This document shows, piece by piece, positions 8,456-17,109 of a stretch of 64,000 nt of DNA (within the stretch, counting starts at the first letter, position 1; the number at the start of each line of letters is the position of its first letter). Below the pieces are notes generated by a model that was given only the letters and a program-made list of their open reading frames with translations, made no database searches and was not told where the DNA came from. The stretch covers positions 1-64,000 of the forward strand of contig JAPLFH010000055.1 of assembly GCA_026390815.1 (NCBI GenBank), in the 5' to 3' direction. The position numbers and the translations under genes were made by a program. The stretch comes from Ignavibacteriales bacterium (GTDB lineage Bacteria; Bacteroidota; Ignavibacteria; Ignavibacteriales; SURF-24).

Positions 8456-11029
8456 ATGATGAGAAATATTTTAACATTTTTCCTTTTTTCCATTTGCACT
8501 TTAATCGGCTTTGGCTTATTTGATCTGAACCATGAAAGAGAATCATTTAATTACCAGCCAGCCGATTGGTTTTATTACCAGCGTGCGTATCCAAATAAAG
8601 AAATTCCTTTTCAAAAATATTTAGAAGCCGCACAGAAAAAGCAACAATTACTTGCCAAAGAAAATTCAAGCTTTGATGGAGCCTGGAAACAGATTGGACC
8701 TTCAAACATTGGTGGAAGAATAACAGCGCTTGCAGTAAATTCATTGGGAATTAAAAATATCATCGTTGCCGGTGCTGCTGCTGGCGGGGTGTTCACATCC
8801 GGAGATGGAGGAGTGGAGTTTCATCCGACTATGGATAACTACGCCAGTCTTTCAATTGGTGCTTTAAAAGCAGATCCTGGTGATCCCAAAATAATTTATT
8901 GTGGAACTGGTGAAGCAAACACCAGCGGTGATTCTTATCCAGGGTTTGGAATTTATAAATCATACGATAATGGTTCCTCCTGGCTTCAATCAGGCTTAAC
9001 AGATGCAAGACACATTGCAGAAATTGAAGTACACTCCAATTTAGTTTTTGCTGCTGTTGCGGGCGGACTTTATTCCAAAGATAGCAACAGGGGAATTTAT
9101 AGATCGACTGATGCCGGAGCAAGCTGGGAAAGAGTTTTATTCATCAGCGATTCTACAAGTGCAATTGATGTTGCTATCGATCCGTCCGATATCAATATTG
9201 TTTATGCAGCAATGTGGGAAAGACAGCGTGGTCCTTCATTCAGAAAAGTTTCCGGTTTTACTTCCGGAATTTATAAATCAACTGATATGGGAAACACCTG
9301 GACAAAACTTACAAATGGTTTACCCGTTTCATCAAATTATATTGGAAGAATAAGCATTGCAGTTGCTCCATCAAATTCTGATTTTGTATATGCACTTTAT
9401 AAAGTTTCTACTCCGAGTGATCTATCGGAAAATATTTTTGGTGGATTCTATCGTTCTACAAACAAAGGCACAAGCTGGGAAAAAATGCCCGATGGCAAAC
9501 TTGGAAATGAGTTCTCTAACTTCGGCTGGTACTTTGGTCTGCTTGAAGTCGATCCGAAAGATTACAATACTGTTTACGTTGGTGAGATTGATCTTCTTAA
9601 AACAACTGATGGCGGAAATTCCTGGAAGAACATTACTAATTCATACTCTGGTTCATTCGATCAGCAGCATCCGGATCAACATGCCCTTTACATTGATCCT
9701 ATCAATACAAATAATTTAGTTGTTGGTAATGATGGTGGAATTTTTACTTCATCAAACGGTGGAACAAACTGGAAAAAATTATACAATCTGCCAATAACAC
9801 AATTCTATGCATCAACAATTGATTATCTTCATCCGGATATCAAACTTGGTGGAACGCAGGATAACGGAACAATGAAAACAAGAGCCAGCGGAATTGATGA
9901 TTGGGAAGTAATTTATGGTGGAGATGGATTCCATTGTAAGGTGGATTATACTAATTCAAATATCATCTATACAGAATTTCAGTGGGGCGGTCTTGGTAAA
10001 AGCACTGATGGTGGAGCTAACTTTTATTATGGCTCTACAAACGGTATTGATCAAAATGATAGAAGAAATTGGTCAACTCCTTTTACTTTAGATGTACTTG
10101 ATCCGACTATTCTTTACTATGGAACTTACAGGATTTATAGATCAACAGATGGTGCACAATACTGGAGCGCAATTAGTCCTGATCTTACAAGAGGAAAAAA
10201 TGGTAAACAAGGAACGATTACCTGCATTTCAACAAACGTATTGCCGGATAATAACAGAGTAATTTATACTGGTACCGATGATGGAAAAGTTTCAGTAAGC
10301 ACTAACACCGGCATAAGCTGGAAAGACATTACTGGGAATCTTCCGCGAAGATATGTTACTGATATTCTTTGCGACCGCAGAGATGCAAGTGTAGCTTATG
10401 TTACGCTTAGCGGATACAATCAGGATTTGAAAAATCCACATATTTTTCAGACGACAAACTTTGGTGAAAGCTGGACCGACATTAGCGATAACTTGCCTGA
10501 TGTTCCTTTAAACTCAGTTGTTCTTGATTATGAAGAAGGTTTGGGAATTTATATTGGTGGTGATTTGGGAGTTTATTACAAAAGATATTTAACTGATGGT
10601 TGGAAGTTGCTTGGTTCCGGTCTTCCAAACTCACCAATCAGCGATTTAAATTATCATCAGCCAACTAAAAAATTAGTTGCTGCAACACATGGCAGATCGA
10701 TGTTTGAAATTGATCTTACCAATATTGTTAAAGTTGATGAAGAAAGAAAAAATATTCCTGAAAGCATTACACTTTACCAAAATTATCCAAATCCATTTAA
10801 TCCAAATACGGTTATTAGCTTTCGGTTATTAGCTAATAATTTTGTTACTCTAAAAGTTTTTGATAATAATGGAAAAGAAGTTTCTACATTGGTTGATGGA
10901 TACAAACCAGCGGGAATTTACAATTATAAATTTTCAGCGAATAATTGTTTATTACCAAGCGGAATTTATTTTTATCAACTAAAAGCCGGAAATTATTCAT
11001 TAACGAAAAAAATGTTGCTGCTTAAATGA
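8456..11029 (+). CDS. large secreted sortilin/BNR-repeat protein with T9SS sorting domain
   Basis: An 857-residue exported protein. An N-terminal hydrophobic segment (ILTFFLFSICTLIGFGLF) serves as signal peptide. Residues about 70-740 form sortilin/VPS10-like propellers, with WKQIGPSNIGGRITAL at the front and many blades of the type STDAGASWE, STDMGNTWT, TTDGGNSWK and TTNFGESWT. The C-terminus is a T9SS type A domain (YQNYPNPFNPNTVISF, ending KKMLLLK). A 12-base direct repeat (CGGTTATTAGCT at 10809-10820 and 10823-10834) lies in the sorting domain. Related proteins are often annotated as glycosyl hydrolases on BNR repeats alone, but I see no glycosidase active site. The Shine-Dalgarno signal is weak. 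Likely function is surface binding or structure. Confidence 0.88.
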   Translation: MMRNILTFFLFSICTLIGFGLFDLNHERESFNYQPADWFYYQRAYPNKEIPFQKYLEAAQKKQQLLAKENSSFDGAWKQIGPSNIGGRITALAVNSLGIKNIIVAGAAAGGVFTSGDGGVEFHPTMDNYASLSIGALKADPGDPKIIYCGTGEANTSGDSYPGFGIYKSYDNGSSWLQSGLTDARHIAEIEVHSNLVFAAVAGGLYSKDSNRGIYRSTDAGASWERVLFISDSTSAIDVAIDPSDINIVYAAMWERQRGPSFRKVSGFTSGIYKSTDMGNTWTKLTNGLPVSSNYIGRISIAVAPSNSDFVYALYKVSTPSDLSENIFGGFYRSTNKGTSWEKMPDGKLGNEFSNFGWYFGLLEVDPKDYNTVYVGEIDLLKTTDGGNSWKNITNSYSGSFDQQHPDQHALYIDPINTNNLVVGNDGGIFTSSNGGTNWKKLYNLPITQFYASTIDYLHPDIKLGGTQDNGTMKTRASGIDDWEVIYGGDGFHCKVDYTNSNIIYTEFQWGGLGKSTDGGANFYYGSTNGIDQNDRRNWSTPFTLDVLDPTILYYGTYRIYRSTDGAQYWSAISPDLTRGKNGKQGTITCISTNVLPDNNRVIYTGTDDGKVSVSTNTGISWKDITGNLPRRYVTDILCDRRDASVAYVTLSGYNQDLKNPHIFQTTNFGESWTDISDNLPDVPLNSVVLDYEEGLGIYIGGDLGVYYKRYLTDGWKLLGSGLPNSPISDLNYHQPTKKLVAATHGRSMFEIDLTNIVKVDEERKNIPESITLYQNYPNPFNPNTVISFRLLANNFVTLKVFDNNGKEVSTLVDGYKPAGIYNYKFSANNCLLPSGIYFYQLKAGNYSLTKKMLLLK

Positions 11030-11145
11030 CATTTAATGAATGAACTGAATTAAAGAAATTCATTCCCAAATTAATAAATTAAGTTGATTAACTATTTCAA
11101 TTCAATTAAATTGCACGCAACCTTTTTTAAATCAAGGAGGGGTTC

Positions 11146-12303
11146 GTGCAAACTAAAATAGTTATAACGGTTATAATTTTATTGTGTGGAAGTATTTATC
11201 CACAACAGAACTTAAGGACTGCTGCCATCCAGTTTAACTCATCTCTCGATTTGACTACAGATGCAAGAAGCATTGCGCTGGGCGAAGGTATAGTGGCAGA
11301 TCCAGTTGGTTTATTATCTTACAAAAATAATCCGGCAGCTCTTTCTGGTGTACATAAAGCAAATATTTTTTATAGTAACCGGAATCAGAATTTATCGGGA
11401 ATCAATTTAGAACAAAGTCATGAATCCCGTCTTTATAATGTCGGCGTTATCTTTCAAACAAATTTTGGCAATTTTGCATTCGACTATTCTAAGTTCAATA
11501 AAAGTTATTACGATCTTCCTTTTCAGGCATCATCATATTTTGGAAAAATCAATAGTTCCGACTATACATTTAATTTTTCCTTTGCAAGAAGTTTGGTCGG
11601 TAATTTATCTGGCGGAATAAACTTTAAAATTTTCAAGCGGGATAGAACTATTGAAGGTTATCCTTATATGAACTTTAATACTAAACGAACATATCTTGTG
11701 GATATTGGATTGCTTTATGGTATTATCAATCTTGCTGATAAAGCCATTGTTGATGACAAACTTAGTCTTGGAATATCTTTACAGAACTTTGGAACTGACT
11801 ATACAGAAAATTATGCAAGTGATTCTTATAGCGACTGGTTTAACTCAACGCAGGGTGGTTCGCATATACCAAGATATTTAAGAATCGGATTTTCATATAT
11901 GGTTGATGTGCCGCAAAAAGCTGCGTCTAAAATTCAGTTATCAGTTAATATGGAATACCGGAATTATCTTAACCCGCAAATAGAACGAAGAAATGGGTTT
12001 ACCTTAATTGATGACAGTGCTTTTCGCGATTACTGGGGATTGGGAATGGAAGCAGTGTTATTCAAAATTATTGCTTTGCGTGTTGGTGGTTACTCGCAAC
12101 CTTTATCTAATATGTATGGAGCTAAAAGTGATTTGAATATAAGATATGGTTTTGGTATTTATTTGCCGTTAGAAATTCTTGGTCCAACTTCACCGCTTAC
12201 ATTCCGTTTTGATTATACAGTTATTCCTATAAACAAATATGGAGTAAAGTACGATCAGAATTATTTTGATATGTTTAATGCTCAACTTTCATTTAATTAT
12301 TAA
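11146..12303 (+). CDS. PorV/PorQ-family outer-membrane beta-barrel protein
   Basis: A 385-residue exported protein. After a signal peptide (KIVITVIILLCGSIYPQ) comes the family opening DLTTDARSIALGEG and a plug-like NNPAALSG segment. Long stretches of amphipathic beta strands follow, and it ends in NAQLSFNY with a terminal aromatic residue, as in outer-membrane barrels. PorV-type proteins shuttle T9SS cargo from the translocon to the attachment complex. This paralog sits directly after two T9SS cargo genes, so it may serve them, but that is inference. The start is GTG at 11146, supported by AAGGAGGGG seven bases upstream. Confidence 0.75.
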   Translation: MQTKIVITVIILLCGSIYPQQNLRTAAIQFNSSLDLTTDARSIALGEGIVADPVGLLSYKNNPAALSGVHKANIFYSNRNQNLSGINLEQSHESRLYNVGVIFQTNFGNFAFDYSKFNKSYYDLPFQASSYFGKINSSDYTFNFSFARSLVGNLSGGINFKIFKRDRTIEGYPYMNFNTKRTYLVDIGLLYGIINLADKAIVDDKLSLGISLQNFGTDYTENYASDSYSDWFNSTQGGSHIPRYLRIGFSYMVDVPQKAASKIQLSVNMEYRNYLNPQIERRNGFTLIDDSAFRDYWGLGMEAVLFKIIALRVGGYSQPLSNMYGAKSDLNIRYGFGIYLPLEILGPTSPLTFRFDYTVIPINKYGVKYDQNYFDMFNAQLSFNY

Positions 12304-12447
12304 ACGTAATTAGGTAAAGCCAATTTATTTTAGGAATGATTTATCCTGGATGTAATTCATTTCTTTTCAATTCCCACTGTGGAGTTTTAATCATAAATTC
12401 ATCATTTTTAAGACAGAAATTTTAATTTACTTATAAAGGAATTTTTT

Positions 12448-13680
12448 ATGGCAGTTATCCGCCTGTTTAAAGCGCTACGACCTGAATCCAAAGTTGCTCA
12501 TCTTGTTGCAAGTGTACCATATGATGTTGTTAATCGTAAAGAAGCGGCGGAACAAGCAAAAGATTATCCGTTTAGTTACTTAAGAATTACCCGCGCCGAA
12601 ATTGAACTAGATGTAAAAATAAATCCTTATTCAAGTGAAGTATATCAACACGCAAAAGAAAATTTAGAGAGAATAAAAAAAGAAGCTCCGCTGTTAGTTG
12701 ATGAGAAACCCCACTTTTATATTTATAGATTAATAATGAACGAACAGACTCAGGTTGGAATTGCCGCTACATTTTCTGTAAATGATTATGATAATGATGT
12801 TATTTTGAAGCATGAAAAAACAAGGAAAGAAAAAGAAGATGATAGAACTAACCATATTGTAACTACGGAAGCGCAAACGGGACCGGTGTTTTTAACTTAT
12901 CACGGAGTGAAGGCAATAAATGATGTTGTTGATGAAACAGTAAATAAAGTTGAACCGATTTATGATTTTACAGCCTCCGATGGAATTAAACATACGATCT
13001 GGATTTTACCAGAAGAATATAATGCCGTAATAATTTTGGAAATTGCCAGTGTGAAAAATCTTTATATTGCCGATGGTCATCATCGTGCTGCAAGCGCCGG
13101 CAGAGCACAAAAAGTTAAGAAAGGAAATAATACAAATCATACCGGTAATGAAGAATACAATTTTTTTCTTGCAGTCCTTTTTCCGGCAGAGCAGTTAAGA
13201 ATTCTTCCATACAACCGGGCAGTAAAGGATCTTAATGGATTATCCAAAGATGAATTTCTTGAAAAGATTGGTGAAAATTTTTATATCGAGATAAATAATT
13301 TATCAGCCCCGAATGAGAATAAAACTTTTTCCATGTATCTTGACAGCAACTGGTATTTTATGAAACCGCACAATATTAAATCCGCTTCTAACATTGGAGA
13401 AAATTTGGATGTAAGCATACTTCAGAATTATTTATTAAAACCAATACTTGCAATTGAGGATCCGCGAACAAGTAAGCGTATCGATTTTATCGGTGGTATA
13501 AGAGGAACAGGGGAGCTTGAGCGTTTAGTAAATTCCGGTAAAGCCGCAGTTGCCTTTTCGCTTTACCCGGTTTCTGTTGATGACTTGATGAACTTATCTG
13601 ACGCTGGTGAAATTATGCCGCCCAAATCAACATGGTTCGAACCAAAACTAAGAGATGGTTTACTTGTACATCTGATATAA
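12448..13680 (+). CDS. DUF1015 family protein
   Basis: A 410-residue cytoplasmic protein of the DUF1015 family. The N-terminus (MAVIRLFKALRPESK, VPYDVVNRKEA), the HEKTRKEKEDDR segment, IADGHHRAASA near residue 210, and the C-terminal PKSTWFEPKLRDGLLVH are family hallmarks. The biochemical role is not established. Genes of this family are commonly found next to serC or serA, as here (serC starts 90 bases downstream), which suggests a link with serine or one-carbon metabolism. A good AAAGGA ribosome binding site precedes the ATG. Confidence 0.9.
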   Translation: MAVIRLFKALRPESKVAHLVASVPYDVVNRKEAAEQAKDYPFSYLRITRAEIELDVKINPYSSEVYQHAKENLERIKKEAPLLVDEKPHFYIYRLIMNEQTQVGIAATFSVNDYDNDVILKHEKTRKEKEDDRTNHIVTTEAQTGPVFLTYHGVKAINDVVDETVNKVEPIYDFTASDGIKHTIWILPEEYNAVIILEIASVKNLYIADGHHRAASAGRAQKVKKGNNTNHTGNEEYNFFLAVLFPAEQLRILPYNRAVKDLNGLSKDEFLEKIGENFYIEINNLSAPNENKTFSMYLDSNWYFMKPHNIKSASNIGENLDVSILQNYLLKPILAIEDPRTSKRIDFIGGIRGTGELERLVNSGKAAVAFSLYPVSVDDLMNLSDAGEIMPPKSTWFEPKLRDGLLVHLI

Positions 13681-13770
13681 ATTGAATGATTGGATAAAAA
13701 AACAAAACTCATAATATTGGCAGAAAAAACAGACAAGACATTTATAAAAAAATTAACAAAAGGGAATAGC

Positions 13771-14856
13771 ATGGAAAAACGAATTTATAATCTAAGTGCG
13801 GGTCCCGCTATACTTCCGGAAGAAGTATTATTGGAAGCACAACAAAATTTATTTGCATTGCCAGGTGTTGGTATGTCAATCTTAGAAATCAGCCACCGCT
13901 CAAAAACTTTTGATGCAATAATTCAGGGTGCGGAAAATGGATTAAAAACATTGCTTGGTATTGATGATAACTACCAAATTTTATTTTTACAAGGTGGCGC
14001 TACTCTTCAATTCTCTATGGTTCCGCTAAACTTAATGCCGCCAAAGAATAAAGCGGATTATATTGTTACAGGTGGTTGGGCAAAAAAAGCAGCCAAGGAA
14101 GCTAAACGAGTTGGCGTTGTTAATATAGCAGCTTCTACAGAAGCAGAAAATTTTGTTCGCATCCCAAAACAGGAGGAATTGAAATTAGATCCGGATGCGT
14201 CCTATGTTCATTTCACTTCGAATAATACACTCTACGGAACGGAATGGAAAACTGAACCGGAGGTTGGTAGTGTTCCATTAGTTTGTGATGCCTCATCAGA
14301 TTTTATGCACAAAAAACTTAGCGTGCAAAAATATGCTCTGATCTATGCCGGTGCCCAGAAAAATTTAGGTCCTGCTGGAGTAACAGTTGTAATAATTCGT
14401 AAGGATATGCTGGTAAGAAGTTCTGATAATTTGCACACTTATCTTAATTACAAAATCCATGCAGAAAATGGATCTATGTACAATACACCAACTACATTCG
14501 GTATATACATTATAGATCTGGTTTGCAAATATCTTTTAAAGATTGGTGGACTTGAAGAAATGTACAAACGTAATGTTGAAAAAGCCGAAATTCTTTACAA
14601 AGCAATTGATAATAGCGATGGTTATTACAAGGGAACAGTTCATAAAGAGAACCGTTCGCTAATGAATGTTTGTTTCCGTTTGCCCAGCGAAGAGTTGGAA
14701 GCAAAAATAATTAGTGAAGCGACTAAAGCCGGTTTCTCAGGGTTGAAAGGACATCGCTCTGTTGGTGGTTTGAGAGCATCAATTTATAATGCTTTTCCAA
14801 AGCAAGGTGTTGTAGATTTAGTTCAATTCATGCAGGAATTTAAATCTAAGAATTAA
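13771..14856 (+). CDS. serC: phosphoserine aminotransferase
   Basis: A 361-residue PLP enzyme that converts 3-phosphohydroxypyruvate and glutamate to O-phosphoserine and 2-oxoglutarate; it also acts in pyridoxine synthesis. Family features are NLSAGPAILPEEV at the N-terminus, SHRSKTF near 41-47, FLQGGATLQF, HFTSNNTLYGT, and the PLP-lysine motif YAGAQKNLGPAG (Lys197). The start is placed at the ATG at 13771, which matches the usual family length; the frame stays open upstream to about 13690 but adds residues without family support. It lies in an apparent operon with the DUF1015 gene. Confidence 0.96.
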   Translation: MEKRIYNLSAGPAILPEEVLLEAQQNLFALPGVGMSILEISHRSKTFDAIIQGAENGLKTLLGIDDNYQILFLQGGATLQFSMVPLNLMPPKNKADYIVTGGWAKKAAKEAKRVGVVNIAASTEAENFVRIPKQEELKLDPDASYVHFTSNNTLYGTEWKTEPEVGSVPLVCDASSDFMHKKLSVQKYALIYAGAQKNLGPAGVTVVIIRKDMLVRSSDNLHTYLNYKIHAENGSMYNTPTTFGIYIIDLVCKYLLKIGGLEEMYKRNVEKAEILYKAIDNSDGYYKGTVHKENRSLMNVCFRLPSEELEAKIISEATKAGFSGLKGHRSVGGLRASIYNAFPKQGVVDLVQFMQEFKSKN

Positions 14857-14875
14857 AAGACAACCCCAACTATAA

Positions 14876-14902
14876 TCCTTCTTAAAAAGGAAGGACTTTT
14901 TA
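14876..14902 (+). terminator. weak terminator or attenuator after serC
   Basis: TCCTTC (14876-14881) and GAAGGA (14890-14895) can pair, followed by CTTTTTATC. The stem is short, so read-through into the lipoprotein gene is likely. Confidence 0.4.
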
Positions 14903-14915
14903 TCGGAGGTATAAA

Positions 14916-15431
14916 ATGAATTTTAGAATTACAGAATCGGTAAAATCGTTATTCAATTTTAAAAAAGCCCCTCTCCTTGGGAGAGCCTGCCTTGCCGTCA
15001 GGCAGGGGGTTGGGGTGAGGCTGTTTATTATTTTTTTATTAGTATTTATTTCCTGCGGAAAAAAAGAAGAAGTGAAGCTGCAGACTTTTAGTGCGGAAGC
15101 CTTTGCATTTAGTTTGCCGGAAGGCTGGGAAGTAAATGCAACTATACGTGTTAAAGGATTTATGCAGAATAAAGTAAAGGATACTTTCATTGCAAAACTT
15201 GAGTATTCAGTAGATCTTGTAAAACCAAATGGTGAATCCATAAAAGCTCTTGCAAAAGATATTGCTGATGAAGAGAACACAGAAGAGTTTTCCGATCTTC
15301 CCATCGAAGTGCAAATTAATTTAGATGCAAAATATCTTCCAGGTAAGTATAAACTTATTTTTAATATTAAGGATGAACTTTCCGGGCAACAAATAATATC
15401 TGAAAAGGAATTGGAGTTAATTAAACAATAA
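14916..15431 (+). CDS. lipoprotein with palindromic repeat inserted in its N-terminal region
   Basis: A 171-residue protein of unknown function. The lipobox is LLVFISC followed by GKKEE, so it is a predicted lipoprotein with a beta-rich mature domain. The ATG at 14916 has a strong GGAGG site. Residues about 18-34 (KAPLLGRACLAVRQGVGVR region) are encoded by a GC-rich palindromic repeat at 14968-15020, giving an unusually long N-region before the hydrophobic segment RLFIIFLLVF. An alternative start is GTG at 15015, inside the repeat. The gene may be still functional because the repeat keeps the frame open. Confidence 0.65.
   Translation: MNFRITESVKSLFNFKKAPLLGRACLAVRQGVGVRLFIIFLLVFISCGKKEEVKLQTFSAEAFAFSLPEGWEVNATIRVKGFMQNKVKDTFIAKLEYSVDLVKPNGESIKALAKDIADEENTEEFSDLPIEVQINLDAKYLPGKYKLIFNIKDELSGQQIISEKELELIKQ
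14968..15020. repeat. dispersed palindromic GC-rich repeat
   Basis: A GC-rich segment in AT-rich surroundings with nested inverted repeats: CTCTCC with GGGAGAG, CCTGCC with GGCAGG, and outer CCCCTC with the terminal GGGGTGAGG. A related but shorter member lies at 28744-28787, sharing the GGGTTGGGG core. This one lies inside a coding frame. Confidence 0.7.
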
Positions 15432-15439
15432 AATTAAGA

Positions 15440-15466
15440 AATGCCATATTGTATTGGTATGGCATT
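15440..15466. terminator. hairpin between convergent genes
   Basis: AATGCCATA (15440-15448) and TATGGCATT (15458-15466) form a perfect 9-bp stem. It lies between the lipoprotein gene and the convergent HAD gene. The following CCATTTTC is only weakly T-rich, so it may act in both directions. Confidence 0.5.
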
Positions 15467-15551
15467 CCATTTTCAAAAATCAAATCCCAAAATTTGAAAT
15501 GCAAAGTGCAAACTTAAAATCAAATTTAAGACTTACATGCTCAATTTAAGT

Positions 15552-16169
15552 TTAGAAATTAATATTCCTTTTTTTTAATTCTGTAACTAGTTGATTATAA
15601 TTTTGGAATTGAATTCCATCCCATCCAATTGCTTTGGCTCCATCTACGTATTCTTTCACATCATCAATAAAAATATGTTCTGCTGATGGAACTTGAGTAA
15701 ACCTTTCTACCGCTTTGTATATCTCTGGTTCTGGTTTTATTGCTCCAACTTCGTGGGAAAGAAAAAGTTTATCGAAGTGTTTAAAAAACTCATACTGCTT
15801 ATATCCAAACTCGCGATGAATTGAATTTGTATTTGAAAGCAAAACTAGTTTATAATTCATTTTCAGTTTTGGAAGAAGAGAAATAACATCCTGATTCAAA
15901 GTGAATATTTCAGAAAAAATTTTACAAAAAGTAATTTCATCTACTGCACCTTCACATGCAACATTCATTTTAGAAAGAAAATCTTTTTCATTTATTTCGC
16001 CTTTTTCAAAACTACGGTGAATATGATAATTGTCTTTATAAAATTGAGTGAATCGTTTCCCCAGGTCTGGTTTAATCGCATCAAGACGCGCAATCATTAT
16101 GCTGTAATCAAACGGTATTAAAACATTCCCAAGATCGAAAACTACAACGGAGTATTTGAATTGAATCAT
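15552..16169 (-). CDS. HAD-superfamily subclass IA phosphatase (YihX-like)
   Basis: A 205-residue HAD hydrolase. Motif I is VVFDLGNVLIPFD, where the second acidic residue is replaced by Asn as in YihX-type enzymes; motif II is LLSNTN; motif III/IV are GAIKPEPEIY and HIFIDDVKEYV. The alpha-helical cap lies at about residues 18-90. YihX-type enzymes dephosphorylate sugar phosphates such as glucose-1-phosphate, but the substrate here is unknown. It is a stand-alone gene, with a gap of about 80 bases to the next minus-strand gene. Confidence 0.88.
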   Translation of the reverse strand: MIQFKYSVVVFDLGNVLIPFDYSIMIARLDAIKPDLGKRFTQFYKDNYHIHRSFEKGEINEKDFLSKMNVACEGAVDEITFCKIFSEIFTLNQDVISLLPKLKMNYKLVLLSNTNSIHREFGYKQYEFFKHFDKLFLSHEVGAIKPEPEIYKAVERFTQVPSAEHIFIDDVKEYVDGAKAIGWDGIQFQNYNQLVTELKKRNINF

Positions 16170-16246
16170 TATTCTATTATTTCCTAAATGGTGATTGAAG
16201 AAGGAACGCTGAGGGTGAAAATATTAAATCCCCAGTTTGAATTGAT

Positions 16247-16969
16247 TTATTTCTCCACTTCAAATAATTTATCATCCAAGTTTTGATTTACTTTTATCGA
16301 TGTTACTGTTGCTTCAATTTTTTGTGATCCCATAGTTTGAATAATTTTAAATGGATACTTTACTCCATCAACTAATTGATAATCACTGAAATCAGAAACC
16401 TGCTCTACAGAACCATTTTGTGATGCAAGAGTTTTAATCTGCTTTATTTTTAAAGCGCTTTCGGGATCATAGAATTCATAATATTTTTTACCACCTGGTA
16501 ATTCCATTTCAAGCTTAAAAACATTTTTATCGTTAAGCTTTTCTACTCCAACAAGTGTTGCTTTTATTCCGTACCGGGCATAATCTACAACAGCATTTAG
16601 ATTTGATTCTATCTTCATATCTTCAAGTGCAGCGCCAGAAATTTCATGTTTGCCGGCAGCGGTTACTTGAAATCCTTTTTCACCATTGAAAATTATTTTT
16701 ATTTCCATTCCCCCCGAATTTATAACCTGCAATAATTTGTTTGGTTCTTTCTGATAAATAGTTAAGGTTAATTTTCTTTCTTGAACCGAAGCATTCATAA
16801 AAGTAGTTCTGTCTTTAACTTTAAGTATGTTTTCTTTACCGCCAATTGCAGAAATGTAATTTTGAATTACCGTATCTGCTGTAACACCCTCTGGAATTTT
16901 ACTATATTGAGCTCGTAGAAAAGCCAATGGTGTGAATATAAAAACGATTATTAAAAATACTTTATTCAT
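16247..16969 (-). CDS. exported LolA-fold protein (outer-membrane lipoprotein-sorting-like)
   Basis: A 240-residue exported protein with a signal peptide (MNKVFLIIVFIFTPLAFLRAQ). The opening TADTVIQNYISAIGGKENI, followed by a curved beta-sheet pattern (KLLQVINSGG, VFKLEMELPGGKKYYEFYDPES, VDGVKYPFKIIQTMG), is the LolA/LppX-like fold seen in periplasmic proteins of Bacteroidota and relatives, including C-terminal parts of insulinase proteins. It probably binds lipid or lipoprotein in the periplasm; the partner is unknown. It is not the canonical LolA. Confidence 0.75.
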   Translation of the reverse strand: MNKVFLIIVFIFTPLAFLRAQYSKIPEGVTADTVIQNYISAIGGKENILKVKDRTTFMNASVQERKLTLTIYQKEPNKLLQVINSGGMEIKIIFNGEKGFQVTAAGKHEISGAALEDMKIESNLNAVVDYARYGIKATLVGVEKLNDKNVFKLEMELPGGKKYYEFYDPESALKIKQIKTLASQNGSVEQVSDFSDYQLVDGVKYPFKIIQTMGSQKIEATVTSIKVNQNLDDKLFEVEK

Positions 16970-17109
16970 TGTTATAATCGGAAAAACTTATGAAAGACGG
17001 AATTTTACGCTGTTATTATAAGTATAAACGATTTTCTAAACAAATCGAAAACTACATCGATAATTTAATTGGAGAAAAATAAATTTTAGTTAATTAAAAG
17101 AAAGGAAAT

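Noticed and set aside
8456-11029. Glycoside hydrolase or sialidase call for the BNR-repeat protein
   Set aside because: Only propeller repeats are visible; no catalytic residues typical of sialidases (Arg triad, Tyr/Glu pair) could be identified.
11038-11065. GAATGAA/TTCATTC inverted repeat after the sortilin-like gene as terminator
   Set aside because: The stem is only 7 bp with a long loop and no T-run follows.
14900-15304. Minus-strand frame of 134 residues opposite the lipoprotein
   Set aside because: It overlaps the lipoprotein and the palindromic repeat, which keeps both strands open; no family features.
15014-15431. GTG at 15015 as the only start of the lipoprotein
   Set aside because: Kept only as an alternative: the strong GGAGG site lies before the ATG at 14916, and none precedes the GTG apart from the repeat's own G-rich run.
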